The position numbers and the translations under genes were made by a program. The notes under the pieces are model-generated. The model saw only the letters and a list, made by a program, of their open reading frames with translations, had not been told where the DNA came from and searched no databases. A stretch of DNA of 64,000 nt from assembly GCA_027082955.1 (NCBI GenBank), contig JALWTA010000030.1, positions 1-64,000 of the forward strand, given 5' to 3'. The first letter of the stretch is position 1. Every line of letters begins with the position of its first letter. The stretch is from Sulfurovum sp. (lineage in GTDB: Bacteria > Campylobacterota > Campylobacteria > Campylobacterales > Sulfurovaceae). Below, piece by piece: positions 31,025 through 38,551 of the stretch.

Positions 31025-31617
31025 TGCGCTTATCCCTGCTTTTGCTCCTCTTTTTTTGGACATTCAGCCTGAATGCCCAGACCCAATATGATCCCGATGC
31101 TCCGTTAGTTCCACTCAAACGTGAACTTGTTCCCCTTGGCAAAACACTTTTTCAGGTGATTGATTTAAAAACCGGGCACAGCCGTACGGTTGACCTGACA
31201 GGGAAGGATTTTGTGCTTGTATCTGTCCGTGAACCGAGAAGTGACGGACGTTTTTATGCTGTGGACAGGGACGGTACTGTATGGCTTAGCGGAGCGGTTG
31301 CTTCCGGAGCACCGCAGTTTCGCAGCCCTTCAGGTGTCTTTCATGTGCTGGAAAAGCAGCGCTACCATATGTCCAACCGCTACCCAGATGAGAGCGGCGT
31401 GAACAATATGGACTATATGATGAAATTTACCAGATGGGGGCATGCACTGCATAAGGGAAGTACCGACTGGATGTCACACGGGTGCATCCATGTTGACCCC
31501 AATCAGGTCGCGACACTCTTTCGCTGGGTACGTTTAGGGATGCCGGTAGTCATTACACGGCACAGCTATATGCCGTTTGCCAGACCCGATCTGAGACGAA
31601 TTTATCTGCATCGATAA
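31024..31617 (+). CDS. L,D-transpeptidase (YkuD family)
   Basis: A 197-residue secreted protein with a signal peptide (MRLSLLLLLFFWTFSLNAQ). The catalytic motif SHGCIHV with Cys154 and the upstream HALHKG histidine region mark the YkuD domain, which cross-links peptidoglycan 3-3 or attaches proteins to it. I start at ATG 31024, overlapping the cpoB stop; a GTG three bases upstream is in the same frame. Association with the Tol-Pal genes fits an envelope role. It is the last gene of the run. Confidence 0.9.
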   Translation: MRLSLLLLLFFWTFSLNAQTQYDPDAPLVPLKRELVPLGKTLFQVIDLKTGHSRTVDLTGKDFVLVSVREPRSDGRFYAVDRDGTVWLSGAVASGAPQFRSPSGVFHVLEKQRYHMSNRYPDESGVNNMDYMMKFTRWGHALHKGSTDWMSHGCIHVDPNQVATLFRWVRLGMPVVITRHSYMPFARPDLRRIYLHR

Positions 31618-31682
31618 AAAGTGTTGATTTTTATGTTTTCTTTTTGCTAAGATATGACAAATTAGCATAAAAAGGAAAGAGT

Positions 31683-32426
31683 ATGGAAACGCCTCAAGTA
31701 AGCAGTGAGAAACTGGATGAACTTGCAGAAAAGGTGGTCAATGTAAATGATAACCTTACCAATGTGGAAGGTAAAATTTTGTTGGGTGTGCTAAAAAGTG
31801 CGACCAAGAACGATGAGAAGATAGGTGATATGGATGTTAGGGTACTTGAGATGCTGACTTCACAAGTTTTGTACAGGTTTGACAGGTTGGCAGAGAGAAT
31901 GGAGGCACTTGAGGCACAGCAGGAAGATATATTGCATCGTATAGATCGTATCGGTAAGCGTTTGCAATCACATACAACCGATATTGAAAACAATGATATT
32001 GATGTGGAAGAGATCGCCGAGCATGTCGCCTCTCTCGCAAAAAACGGCATCAACCACATCACCAAAGAAGAGGCACAAAAGCAGCTCAAGCTCAAAACCC
32101 AGCTCGCCAAAGAGAGCATCGACATGGCAGACCCGCAGGCAATCCAGTTCGCAAGCCCGCAGGTCAAAGCCGTCTATGATGCACTGATGCCGGAGATCAG
32201 GAAGGAGCTTGATAAGATGAATGATGAGTTGTTTAAAGGGCTCAATGATCTCGGTGGGGCGGTTGCTGATCTTACTGGTACAGCAGGAGGAAGGATAAGT
32301 AATGACATTGGTATCGTAGCACGTCGCATAGATGCCCATGTTGCAAATCTTCAATCAAGTTTGAGCAGTATAGATAGCAAAATTCGGGATATTCGAAGTG
32401 CTCGGGGTGGAGTTTACAGAAACTAA
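31683..32426 (+). CDS. Predicted coiled-coil protein of unknown function
   Basis: A 247-residue hydrophilic protein without signal peptide or membrane helix. Residues 1-110 are heptad-like (LDELAEKVVNVNDNL, RFDRLAERMEALEAQQEDILHRIDRIGKRL), suggesting a coiled coil. The second half is helical, with VYDALMPEIRKELDKMNDELFKGLNDLGGAV and a final stretch with regularly spaced Ile/Leu (VARRIDAHVANLQSSLSSIDSKIRDI). I do not recognise the family. The SD AAAGGAAAGAG is strong. It is 12 bases upstream of another unknown gene, and the two probably form one unit. Base composition shifts from AT-rich (21 G/C of 60 at 31741-31800) to nearer 47% in the middle. Confidence 0.75.
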   Translation: METPQVSSEKLDELAEKVVNVNDNLTNVEGKILLGVLKSATKNDEKIGDMDVRVLEMLTSQVLYRFDRLAERMEALEAQQEDILHRIDRIGKRLQSHTTDIENNDIDVEEIAEHVASLAKNGINHITKEEAQKQLKLKTQLAKESIDMADPQAIQFASPQVKAVYDALMPEIRKELDKMNDELFKGLNDLGGAVADLTGTAGGRISNDIGIVARRIDAHVANLQSSLSSIDSKIRDIRSARGGVYRN

Positions 32427-32438
32427 AAGAGGGCTGTT

Positions 32439-32972
32439 ATGAGAAAAATACACAATGAAAGTTTTGGCAAAAGACAAACAGGCAAGTGGGAAGCATCCAA
32501 CCAAAACCCCCTCCCCAAATCCCCCGCCGAGGAGGTCTCGGAGCATATCGTCGTCCCCGACGTGACCACCGAAGGGTCGTTGACGGTGATGGCTGCCATC
32601 CCGCCGTACTTTCTTGAGCATGCCGGGCGCGACCTTGAGTCCATCACCGAGGCAGAGACCCGGAAATACCTCAACAACGACCTGAGCATGCGGCGCTTTG
32701 CCGTGGGAAAGCTCGGTGAGCACAACCTCCGCAACAAGTGGGAGCACAGAGACCTCCACGCCACCTTCAAGAAAAAGGGCGTCGCCTCCCCCGGACTCTT
32801 CCTTGCCCAGACGCTCGAAAGCGACGCAAGCCGCCTGCTGACCACCGATGAGCTGACCAACAACGCTGTCAAGGCGGACAACTATCAGTTCTTTTTGAGG
32901 AACGCTTCTTGTTCCACATCTCCTGATGTGGAACGTAAATGTACAGAGGTGGCTGCAGGATTTTATGTATAG
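32439..32972 (+). CDS. Unrecognised GC-rich gene with a REP hairpin in its 3' end
   Basis: A 177-residue hydrophilic product with no family I can name. Its central part is strikingly GC-rich (I count 41 G/C of 60 at 32521-32580) against about 28-47% around it, which points to transfer from another source. The last roughly 22 codons run through a REP hairpin (32911-32934), so the C-terminal residues after FFLRN (including CSTSPDVE) look acquired, and the original gene may have been longer. The start ATG follows AGAGGG and lies 12 bases from the preceding gene. It could be a decaying remnant. Confidence 0.55.
   Translation: MRKIHNESFGKRQTGKWEASNQNPLPKSPAEEVSEHIVVPDVTTEGSLTVMAAIPPYFLEHAGRDLESITEAETRKYLNNDLSMRRFAVGKLGEHNLRNKWEHRDLHATFKKKGVASPGLFLAQTLESDASRLLTTDELTNNAVKADNYQFFLRNASCSTSPDVERKCTEVAAGFYV
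32911..32934 (-). repeat. REP hairpin, copy 1
   Basis: Perfect 10-bp arms GTTCCACATC/GATGTGGAAC around a TCCT loop, preceded by CTT. Together with the first G this gives the tail CTTG, which is shared by three of the four copies. It lies inside the 3' end of the GC-rich unknown gene. Confidence 0.9.
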
Positions 32973-33148
32973 TAAGAAAGTATGCGAAACAACGATAGAA
33001 AGTTTCTTCCGCAAATCAAGCAACGGTCAAATTTTTTGTTTGCATAGAAAACGATAATAGTTGTTGTTAGGTTGGCACTGGGCGAATAGGGGGAAGATGG
33101 GACGAAGGGGGGGAAGGAAAGTGGAACTTTCCCCCATATTCCGTGTTT

Positions 33149-33172
33149 GTTCCACATCTCCCGATGTGGAAC
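33149..33172 (-). repeat. REP hairpin, copy 2
   Basis: Arms GTTCCACATC/GATGTGGAAC with loop TCCC and the tail variant TTTG. Same orientation as copy 1 and opposite to copies 3 and 4. Confidence 0.92.
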
Positions 33173-33235
33173 ACGCGCGAAATGGAATATTGGATTTTGA
33201 TTATGGAGATAGATTAGATTTTCTATGCCTAAGGC

Positions 33236-33259
33236 GTTCCACATCGGGAGATGTGGAAC
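33236..33259 (+). repeat. REP hairpin, copy 3
   Basis: The same arms with loop GGGA, followed by AAGG, the complement of the CTTG tail. It is inverted relative to copy 2 and lies 45 bases before the RAYT start codon. Confidence 0.92.
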
Positions 33260-33304
33260 AAGGTTTAGAAAAAACTTGCAATATGAAGAACAGTAAAATA
33301 GCAG

Positions 33305-33838
33305 ATGGGAAGAAGCAGATATAAGATATATGAACCTACATATCCTCACTTTGTGACATGTACAGTATTGCACTGGCTACCGATATTTACAAGAAAAGAG
33401 AGTGTGGGGATTATATTGTCCTGTTTACAGTTTCTTCAAAAAAATGCCAATCTAAAACTTTATGCCTATGTTATTCTTGAAAACCACTTACATATGATTG
33501 TTCAAAGTGATGATTTGGTAAAAACGATGAAATCGTTTAAACAGTATACGGCAAAAGAGCTATTGGTGCTTCTTAAGAAAGAGAATGCAAAAACCATTTT
33601 GGAACAACTTCATTTTTATAAGAAAGCGCATAGAAAAGCGTCAAACTATCAAGTATGGGAAGAAGGATACCAGCCTAAATTGATTCGGACAGAGAGTATG
33701 ATGATTGGCAAAATAAAATATATTCATGAAAATCCTGTTAAACGCGGTTATGTTGATGAGGCGAAACACTGGAGATATAGCTCTGCCAGAAACTATGAAG
33801 GCATGGAAGGGTTGATCGAAGTTGAGAAGTTTTGGTGA
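33305..33838 (+). CDS. REP-associated tyrosine transposase (RAYT)
   Basis: A 177-residue Y1-transposase/IS200-related protein. The HUH metal motif is His61-Leu-His63 within AYVILENHLHMIVQ, and Tyr81 in FKQYTAKEL is a candidate nucleophile. The C-terminal signature VWEEGYQPKLIRT...IKYIHENPVKRGYVDEAKHWRYSSARNYEG is that of RAYTs rather than IS200 TnpA. In other bacteria RAYTs nick and join REP hairpins with a fixed tetranucleotide tail; here four hairpins with a CTTG tail lie within 1 kb of the gene. The gene is AT-rich (17 G/C of 60 at 33421-33480). No SD is obvious before the ATG. Confidence 0.92.
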   Translation: MGRSRYKIYEPTYPHFVTCTVLHWLPIFTRKESVGIILSCLQFLQKNANLKLYAYVILENHLHMIVQSDDLVKTMKSFKQYTAKELLVLLKKENAKTILEQLHFYKKAHRKASNYQVWEEGYQPKLIRTESMMIGKIKYIHENPVKRGYVDEAKHWRYSSARNYEGMEGLIEVEKFW

Positions 33839-33857
33839 ATCAATGAGGTAAATAGGT

Positions 33858-33881
33858 GTTCCACATCGGGAGATGTGGAAC
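33858..33881 (+). repeat. REP hairpin, copy 4
   Basis: Arms GTTCCACATC/GATGTGGAAC, loop GGGA, followed by AAGG. It sits in the 54-bp gap between the convergent RAYT and proC genes, where it could also act as a bidirectional terminator. Confidence 0.92.
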
Positions 33882-33892
33882 AAGGGTAAAAA

Positions 33893-34657
33893 CTATTTAG
33901 AGAGTTCGAGTGCCTTTTTGTAGGCCTTTTCAACGGCTTCCATGCATGAGGCACGTACTTTACCTTTTTCCAGAGCGCTGTAGCCGGCAGCGGTAGTGCC
34001 GCCGGGGCTCATGACACCGTCTTTGAGCAGGGCGGGATGGACATCCTGAATGAGTTTGCCAAAGCCTCCAAAGAGTCCGCGCATGACTGCCATGGCATCC
34101 TCTCTGCCAAGCCCCTCTTTGACTGCACCGTCAGCGAGTGCTTCGGCGATGAGCGCAAGGTATGCAGGACCTGACCCTGCCAGTGCGGTAGCGATGTCGA
34201 GAGCCTTTTCACTCTCCAGCCATAACACTTCACCCGCACCGCGCAGCAATACTTCTGCTTCTTCTTTATGGTCGGCATCGCCGGTCAGCGTGGTCATGGA
34301 AGCCCCTACCGATGCGGCGAGGTTTGGCATGGCGCGGATATAGGCTTTGCTTTTGAGCTTTTTTTTGAGTCTCTCCACCGGTACACCGGCAAGAATGGAG
34401 ATGAGCAGTTTTGCTTTGCCTTTGAGCTGTTTGGCAACCTCTTCGAGATTGCCGGGTTTGACGCAGAACAGTACAGTTCTGTCTGTGATGTCGAACTCCT
34501 CAAGAGTGTGTTTTTGCACTTTTTTGCCAAGCGCTTTTTCAAATGCATCAAGATGGTCGCTGTTGCGTCCGACCACTTCGATGTTATATTTGCCCTTGAG
34601 TCCCTGTGCGATACTCAATGCCATATTGCCGTTTCCGATAAAGGTGATGGTCTGCAT
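33893..34657 (-). CDS. proC: Pyrroline-5-carboxylate reductase
   Basis: A 254-residue NAD(P)-dependent enzyme for the last step of proline synthesis. The N-terminal Rossmann motif is FIGNGNMALSIAQGL; the C-terminal dimerisation domain has ALAGSGPAYLALIAEALADGAVKEGL and the signature VMSPGGTTAAGYSALEKGKVR. It is divergent from proA, so the two proline genes flank a shared 96-bp promoter region. Confidence 0.96.
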   Translation of the reverse strand: MQTITFIGNGNMALSIAQGLKGKYNIEVVGRNSDHLDAFEKALGKKVQKHTLEEFDITDRTVLFCVKPGNLEEVAKQLKGKAKLLISILAGVPVERLKKKLKSKAYIRAMPNLAASVGASMTTLTGDADHKEEAEVLLRGAGEVLWLESEKALDIATALAGSGPAYLALIAEALADGAVKEGLGREDAMAVMRGLFGGFGKLIQDVHPALLKDGVMSPGGTTAAGYSALEKGKVRASCMEAVEKAYKKALELSK

Positions 34658-34688
34658 CTTCGCCTCTCTTTATGTGTTAAAGTGTAAG

Positions 34689-34694
34689 ATTATA
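34689..34694 (-). promoter_or_regulatory. -10 box of proC
   Basis: TATAAT on the minus strand, 31 bases upstream of the proC start and followed by an AGAGAGG SD. It lies in the shared proC/proA intergenic region. Confidence 0.5.
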
Positions 34695-34753
34695 GCATTA
34701 TTAGGTTTTATTTGCTAAAATCAGTCAATTTTTGTAAACGAGGTACAACCAAT

Positions 34754-35989
34754 ATGGAAGCATTTTTAGAAGAAGCCAAAGCATCAAGCCGCGTGCTCTC
34801 CACACTGAGCGGCAGCGAAAAGAACCGCATTTTGCGTGCCATGGCAGCCAAACTGCGGGAAGAGGCATCTGCCATTCTGGAAGCCAATGCCGAGGATATG
34901 AGAAACGCCCAGACCAATAACCTCAGTGCCGCACTTAAAGACAGGCTCTTTCTCGATGAGAAACGCATAGAGGGGATAGCGACTGCCATTGAGCAGATCG
35001 CGGCACTCAAAGAGCCTGTTGGGCGTGTTTTGGAAGGGTGGCATGCCGATGCGGGATTTAAGATAGAGAAAGTGACCGTACCTATCGGGGTGATCGGGGT
35101 GATTTATGAGTCCCGTCCCAATGTGACAGCTGATGTGGGGGCGCTTTGTTTTAAAAGCGGCAATGTTGCCATTCTAAAAGGGGGTAAGGAGGCGGAGCAC
35201 TCCAACCGTGCCATAGCCAATGTATTGCAAAGTGTATTGGAAGAGAACGGTTTGCCCAAAGCGGCTATCGCCCTGTTGCCTGACAGCAGCCGTGAAGGGG
35301 TGGCAAAGCTGATCAAGCAGGAGAGATATGTTGACCTCATTGTTCCACGCGGTGGTGAAGCGCTCATCCGCTATGTCTCTACCAATGCGACCGTTCCGGT
35401 GGTCAAGCACGACAAGGGGCTGTGCCATACCTATATTGACGAGGATGCGGATTTTGAGAAGGCATTGGGGGTCATTGTCAATGCCAAGTGCCGCCGTACA
35501 GGTATTTGCGGTGCACTGGAGACACTGCTGGTCGATGCGGCGATCGCGGAGGAGATCCTGCCGCGTATTGCCGAGGCGTATGCCGCACAGGGTACCGAAG
35601 TGCGCGGATGTGAGCGAACACGTCAGATCATCGATGCGGTAGCAGCGACCGAAGAGGATTATGCAACAGAATACCTTGACAATATTCTTACAATCCGTGT
35701 GGTCGATGGCGTCGATGCTGCTATCGCTCACATTGCACAATACGGTTCACAACACTCTGAAGCGATCATTACCGAGAACTACACCACGGCTGAGAAGTTT
35801 CTTAATGAGGTCGATGCCTCGTGTGTCTATCTGAATGCCTCGACGCAGTTTACTGACGGTGGGGAGTTTGGCTTTGGAGCGGAAGTGGGTATTAGTACCA
35901 ACAAACTCCACGCCAGAGGACCGATGGGGCTGAATGAGCTGACGACCTATAAGTATAAGATTTACGGAAACGGAGAGATGCGGGCTTAG
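34754..35989 (+). CDS. proA: Glutamate-5-semialdehyde dehydrogenase (gamma-glutamyl phosphate reductase)
   Basis: A 411-residue aldehyde-dehydrogenase-fold enzyme reducing glutamyl-5-phosphate. The family segments YESRPNVTADVGALCFKSGN, the catalytic cysteine region AKCRRTGICGALETLLVD, and GPMGLNELTTYKYKIYGNGEMR at the C-terminus are intact. I start at ATG 34754 (MEAFLEEAK); the frame is open for 14 codons upstream, but those are in the promoter region. Its stop overlaps the convergent DksA-like gene by four bases. Confidence 0.96.
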   Translation: MEAFLEEAKASSRVLSTLSGSEKNRILRAMAAKLREEASAILEANAEDMRNAQTNNLSAALKDRLFLDEKRIEGIATAIEQIAALKEPVGRVLEGWHADAGFKIEKVTVPIGVIGVIYESRPNVTADVGALCFKSGNVAILKGGKEAEHSNRAIANVLQSVLEENGLPKAAIALLPDSSREGVAKLIKQERYVDLIVPRGGEALIRYVSTNATVPVVKHDKGLCHTYIDEDADFEKALGVIVNAKCRRTGICGALETLLVDAAIAEEILPRIAEAYAAQGTEVRGCERTRQIIDAVAATEEDYATEYLDNILTIRVVDGVDAAIAHIAQYGSQHSEAIITENYTTAEKFLNEVDASCVYLNASTQFTDGGEFGFGAEVGISTNKLHARGPMGLNELTTYKYKIYGNGEMRA

Positions 35990-36330
35990 AGCCCCAACTC
36001 TTCCATGCAGGCGACACAGTAGATTGATTCAGGCATCAGTTTGAGCCGCTCCATGGGGATAGGCTCTTCGCACTCCTGGCAGATGCCGTACTGCGGTGTG
36101 TCTATTTTCAAGTAGGCGTGTTTAAGTCGATTAAGCCTTTTTGTCGCCTCTTCATAACGTTGTATGTGAATGCTCTGGTCAAGTTTGAAGTTTAGATGTG
36201 CGACTTTGTCGGAGGGACCTTCTCCTTTTTCGGGGTAAAGCGCTTTTTGAATAACGGCTATCTCTTCGCTGAGCGTCTCTATCTCTTGCTCAATACTCTC
36301 TTTAAGTTTTTGTTTCTCTTCTTTTGTCAC
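35986..36330 (-). CDS. DksA/TraR-type C4 zinc-finger protein
   Basis: A 114-residue protein with an N-terminal coiled-coil hairpin (EEKQKLKESIEQEIETLSEEIAVIQ) and a C-terminal C4 finger (CQEC ... CVAC). Proteins of this family enter the RNA polymerase secondary channel and modulate initiation with ppGpp. It may serve as this organism's DksA, given that the spoT gene is nearby, but the coiled-coil tip does not obviously carry the DxxDxA motif of E. coli DksA. It is convergent with proA. Confidence 0.85.
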   Translation of the reverse strand: MTKEEKQKLKESIEQEIETLSEEIAVIQKALYPEKGEGPSDKVAHLNFKLDQSIHIQRYEEATKRLNRLKHAYLKIDTPQYGICQECEEPIPMERLKLMPESIYCVACMEELGL

Positions 36331-36477
36331 GCTTCTTTATCCTCAATGTGTGTGCAGGTGTTGTATGTGGCATTATAGCCAAAGGAACATAGAAAAAAGA
36401 GACAACGCATACATCTGTTAAGCATCGGTAAAGTTTGCTTAGATAGAATAGCAGCAAATTTAACATTAGGAACTATT

Positions 36478-36981
36478 ATGGCAGTAAAAGCTGAAAACAG
36501 TGTAGTCGGAATTGAGTACGAAGTAAAAGAAGCAGGAAGCAACGAAATTGTAGACAGTAACAAAGGTGCACAGCCGCTTGAGTTCGTGACAGGTAAAGGG
36601 CAGATCATCCCAGGTCTTGAAAAAGCACTTGAAGGTATGAACGAGGGCGAAAGCGCAGACATCCTTGTGAAAGCCGAAGATGCATACGGTGAAGTAAATC
36701 CTGAAGCGGTACAGACACTTCCTATCGAGCAGTTTGAGGGTGTGGACTTGAAAGAGGGTATGACACTCTACGGTCAGGGTGAAGACGGACAGACTGTACA
36801 GGTTGTTGTCAAATCATTCAATGACAAAGAAGTTACTATCGACTTCAATCACCCTCTTGCAGGCAAAGATCTGATGTTTTCTGTTAAAGTACTCTCTGAA
36901 AGAGATGCAACAGATGACGAAGCAGCAACCGGTCAGGTTGGCGGCGGCGAGAGCTGCGGCGCAGGATGCGGATGCCACTAA
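36478..36981 (+). CDS. slyD: FKBP-type peptidyl-prolyl isomerase, SlyD-like
   Basis: A 167-residue cytoplasmic isomerase/chaperone. The split FKBP domain has QPLEFVTGKGQIIPGLEKALEGMNEGES, an insert-in-flap chaperone region (residues about 73-125), and then DFNHPLAGKDLMFSVKVL. The C-terminus is a short metal-binding tail (SCGAGCGCH), much shorter than the His-rich tail of E. coli SlyD but consistent with nickel handling. It is probably monocistronic. Confidence 0.93.
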   Translation: MAVKAENSVVGIEYEVKEAGSNEIVDSNKGAQPLEFVTGKGQIIPGLEKALEGMNEGESADILVKAEDAYGEVNPEAVQTLPIEQFEGVDLKEGMTLYGQGEDGQTVQVVVKSFNDKEVTIDFNHPLAGKDLMFSVKVLSERDATDDEAATGQVGGGESCGAGCGCH

Positions 36982-37004
36982 GCCTAACGGCTATCCATAA
37001 ACAC

Positions 37005-37029
37005 AAAAGGCTTCTCTCTGAGGTCTTTT
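37005..37029 (+). terminator. Possible terminator after slyD
   Basis: An interrupted stem AAAAG...CTC-TCT-GAG...CTTTT about 24 bases after the slyD stop, followed by T-rich DNA. The stem has internal mismatches, so the call is tentative. Confidence 0.35.
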
Positions 37030-37144
37030 GACTATTTTCTCTCTCTTTCTTTCCCAATATCTCTCTTTGAACGATAATTATTATCTATTTTGTGATAAGA
37101 TATATTTACTATATGACACCGGTATATAGGTAAAAGGGGAAGTT

Positions 37145-38488
37145 ATGAAGAAGATTGAGCGCTATTTTGATATCAATATGGTACTGATGACAATATATTC
37201 AGCACTGGAGTCAGTACGGGAAGAGAAAGAAATAGAACTGGTATATGATATCGACTCTACTATCCCCAAAGAACTCAAAGGTGACCCAGAATCCGTTACC
37301 CACGTCTTGACACAGCTTTTGATGTTTGTTTTTCAAAATACAGAAAATAAAGAGGTGATACTTGCATTACGTGCACCAGAAGATTTTCTGTATGAAGAAG
37401 CGATCACATTTGAGATCGACCATACCGACTTGAGTATGGAAAAAGCGCAGAGTTTTTTTGATGTAAGACTCAAGCCTGTGCTTGAGAGACTCGACGGTAT
37501 TCCCTCATTTAATCCGGAAACCGGGAAAATAGCCATATCTCTCCCTTTTAAACTGAATGACTTAGGCAACCGACGTTATTACAGGCTGCCGGATATTGGT
37601 ATGCTTGGGAAAAAGGTGCTGCTTATCTGTAAAAGCCGGATTGTAGCAGAGAGTCTCCACAAGATGTTCAAGTATTTTCTGTATGAAGTGGATATCGGTG
37701 CAGAGGAGTATAAAAAAAGAGGGAGCAATCTTGCCCACTATGATATCTTTGTGCTGGAGGACAGCCTTCTTACACCGGGGATAGAGGCACTTGTCATCAA
37801 AGTACAACAGACACATGATGTGAAGTTTGTACTGCTTGAGGATGCAGGAAAACCTCATTTGGAACAGAAAAAGCATATCTCTGCCCATTTGATAAAACCG
37901 GTGATGCAGGAGAGTATATTTGAGTTGATCATTGCACTCTTTGAAGAGGATGTGAAAGAGAGAAAAATCAAGCGTGATGCAGGAAAACCCATAATCAATA
38001 TGGAAAAATATATTCTCGATGCCTTTAAAAAGAGTGAAGAGGCATATGTAGAGATGGAGAAGATTCAGTCGCAAATTACACCGCAGAACAAAATTGCTCC
38101 GATGATCAAGGAGATTGAACGGGAAGAGGAAGAGGATGACTCTGTTGTCCTCAATGTGGAAGATGGACGAAAGAAAGCGAAAAGTATGGGTGTGGATTAT
38201 AATGATGCACTGAAACACTTTATGGAGACCTTTGAAGGGTCTGACCGCTATTTTCGTGATATTGCAAAAAGCAAAGCGGTATGGCAGATTAAAGAGTTTG
38301 CCATAGATCTTGAAAAACAGGCGAAAGTGATTGGTGCGGAACGTGTTGCAAAGCTTGCCGAAAAGATCAGTTTGCTGTTTGTATACAACAATCTTGATAT
38401 GCTGCCTGTCTATCCGGGTAAATATCACCTTGAACTCAAAAAGCTCTTTGAAGAGATTAAGCGCTATCTACAGAAACATCAGCATTAG
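37145..38488 (+). CDS. Degenerate hybrid-histidine-kinase-like protein with no active residues
   Basis: A 447-residue cytoplasmic protein laid out like the back half of a hybrid kinase. Residues 15-137 resemble an HATPase domain (IPKELKGDPESVTHVLTQLLMFVFQN), but the N box Asn and the G boxes are missing. Residues 155-270 resemble a receiver (KKVLLICKS...YDIFVLEDSLLTPGIEAL...HLIKPV): the KP survives, but the loop around the phospho-acceptor is altered. Residues 350-446 resemble an Hpt domain (QAKVIGAERVAKLAEKIS), with Ile387 where the phosphorylated His should be. There is no HisKA domain or membrane segment. A scaffolding or allosteric role is an inference. A terminator hairpin follows. Confidence 0.6.
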   Translation: MKKIERYFDINMVLMTIYSALESVREEKEIELVYDIDSTIPKELKGDPESVTHVLTQLLMFVFQNTENKEVILALRAPEDFLYEEAITFEIDHTDLSMEKAQSFFDVRLKPVLERLDGIPSFNPETGKIAISLPFKLNDLGNRRYYRLPDIGMLGKKVLLICKSRIVAESLHKMFKYFLYEVDIGAEEYKKRGSNLAHYDIFVLEDSLLTPGIEALVIKVQQTHDVKFVLLEDAGKPHLEQKKHISAHLIKPVMQESIFELIIALFEEDVKERKIKRDAGKPIINMEKYILDAFKKSEEAYVEMEKIQSQITPQNKIAPMIKEIEREEEEDDSVVLNVEDGRKKAKSMGVDYNDALKHFMETFEGSDRYFRDIAKSKAVWQIKEFAIDLEKQAKVIGAERVAKLAEKISLLFVYNNLDMLPVYPGKYHLELKKLFEEIKRYLQKHQH

Positions 38489-38491
38489 CAG

Positions 38492-38517
38492 AAATGATGT
38501 CAATTTGACATCATTTT
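38492..38517 (+). terminator. Terminator after the kinase-like gene
   Basis: A perfect 11-bp stem AAATGATGTCA/TGACATCATTT with an ATT loop, three bases after the stop, continuing into a T-run. It separates this gene from the Mrr-like gene. Confidence 0.65.
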
Positions 38518-38551
38518 GATGCTTTATTACTATTTATCCTATAATCCTTCC

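Larger units (their letters stand above)
32973..33304. other. Gene-free stretch with two REP copies in opposite orientation
   Basis: 332 bp between the GC-rich unknown gene and the RAYT gene. It holds REP copies 2 and 3, facing each other 63 bases apart, and a small hairpin GGAAAGT/ACTTTCC at 33116-33132. A frame across it (33061-33324) translates the REP arms into STSPDVE-like peptides and is not credible as a gene. The facing pair resembles the composite repeats (BIMEs) described around RAYT genes. Confidence 0.7.

Noticed and set aside
33061-33324. 87-residue plus-strand frame upstream of the RAYT gene
   Set aside because: It only links two REP hairpins, giving repeated STSPDVE/STSGDVE peptides, and has an unusual composition with no SD.
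33858-33881. CRISPR-like array from the repeated GTTCCACATC hairpins
   Set aside because: The copies are irregularly spaced, in both orientations and palindromic, with a RAYT between them; there are no spacers or cas genes.
37562-38428. 288-residue minus-strand frame opposite the kinase-like gene
   Set aside because: The plus-strand gene has an SD, terminator and domain-like patterns, while this frame is Phe/His/Ile-rich shadow sequence.
37145-38488. Functional sensor histidine kinase
   Set aside because: There is no HisKA domain, ATP-binding boxes, receiver loop with normal spacing, or Hpt histidine, so a catalytic kinase call is not supported.
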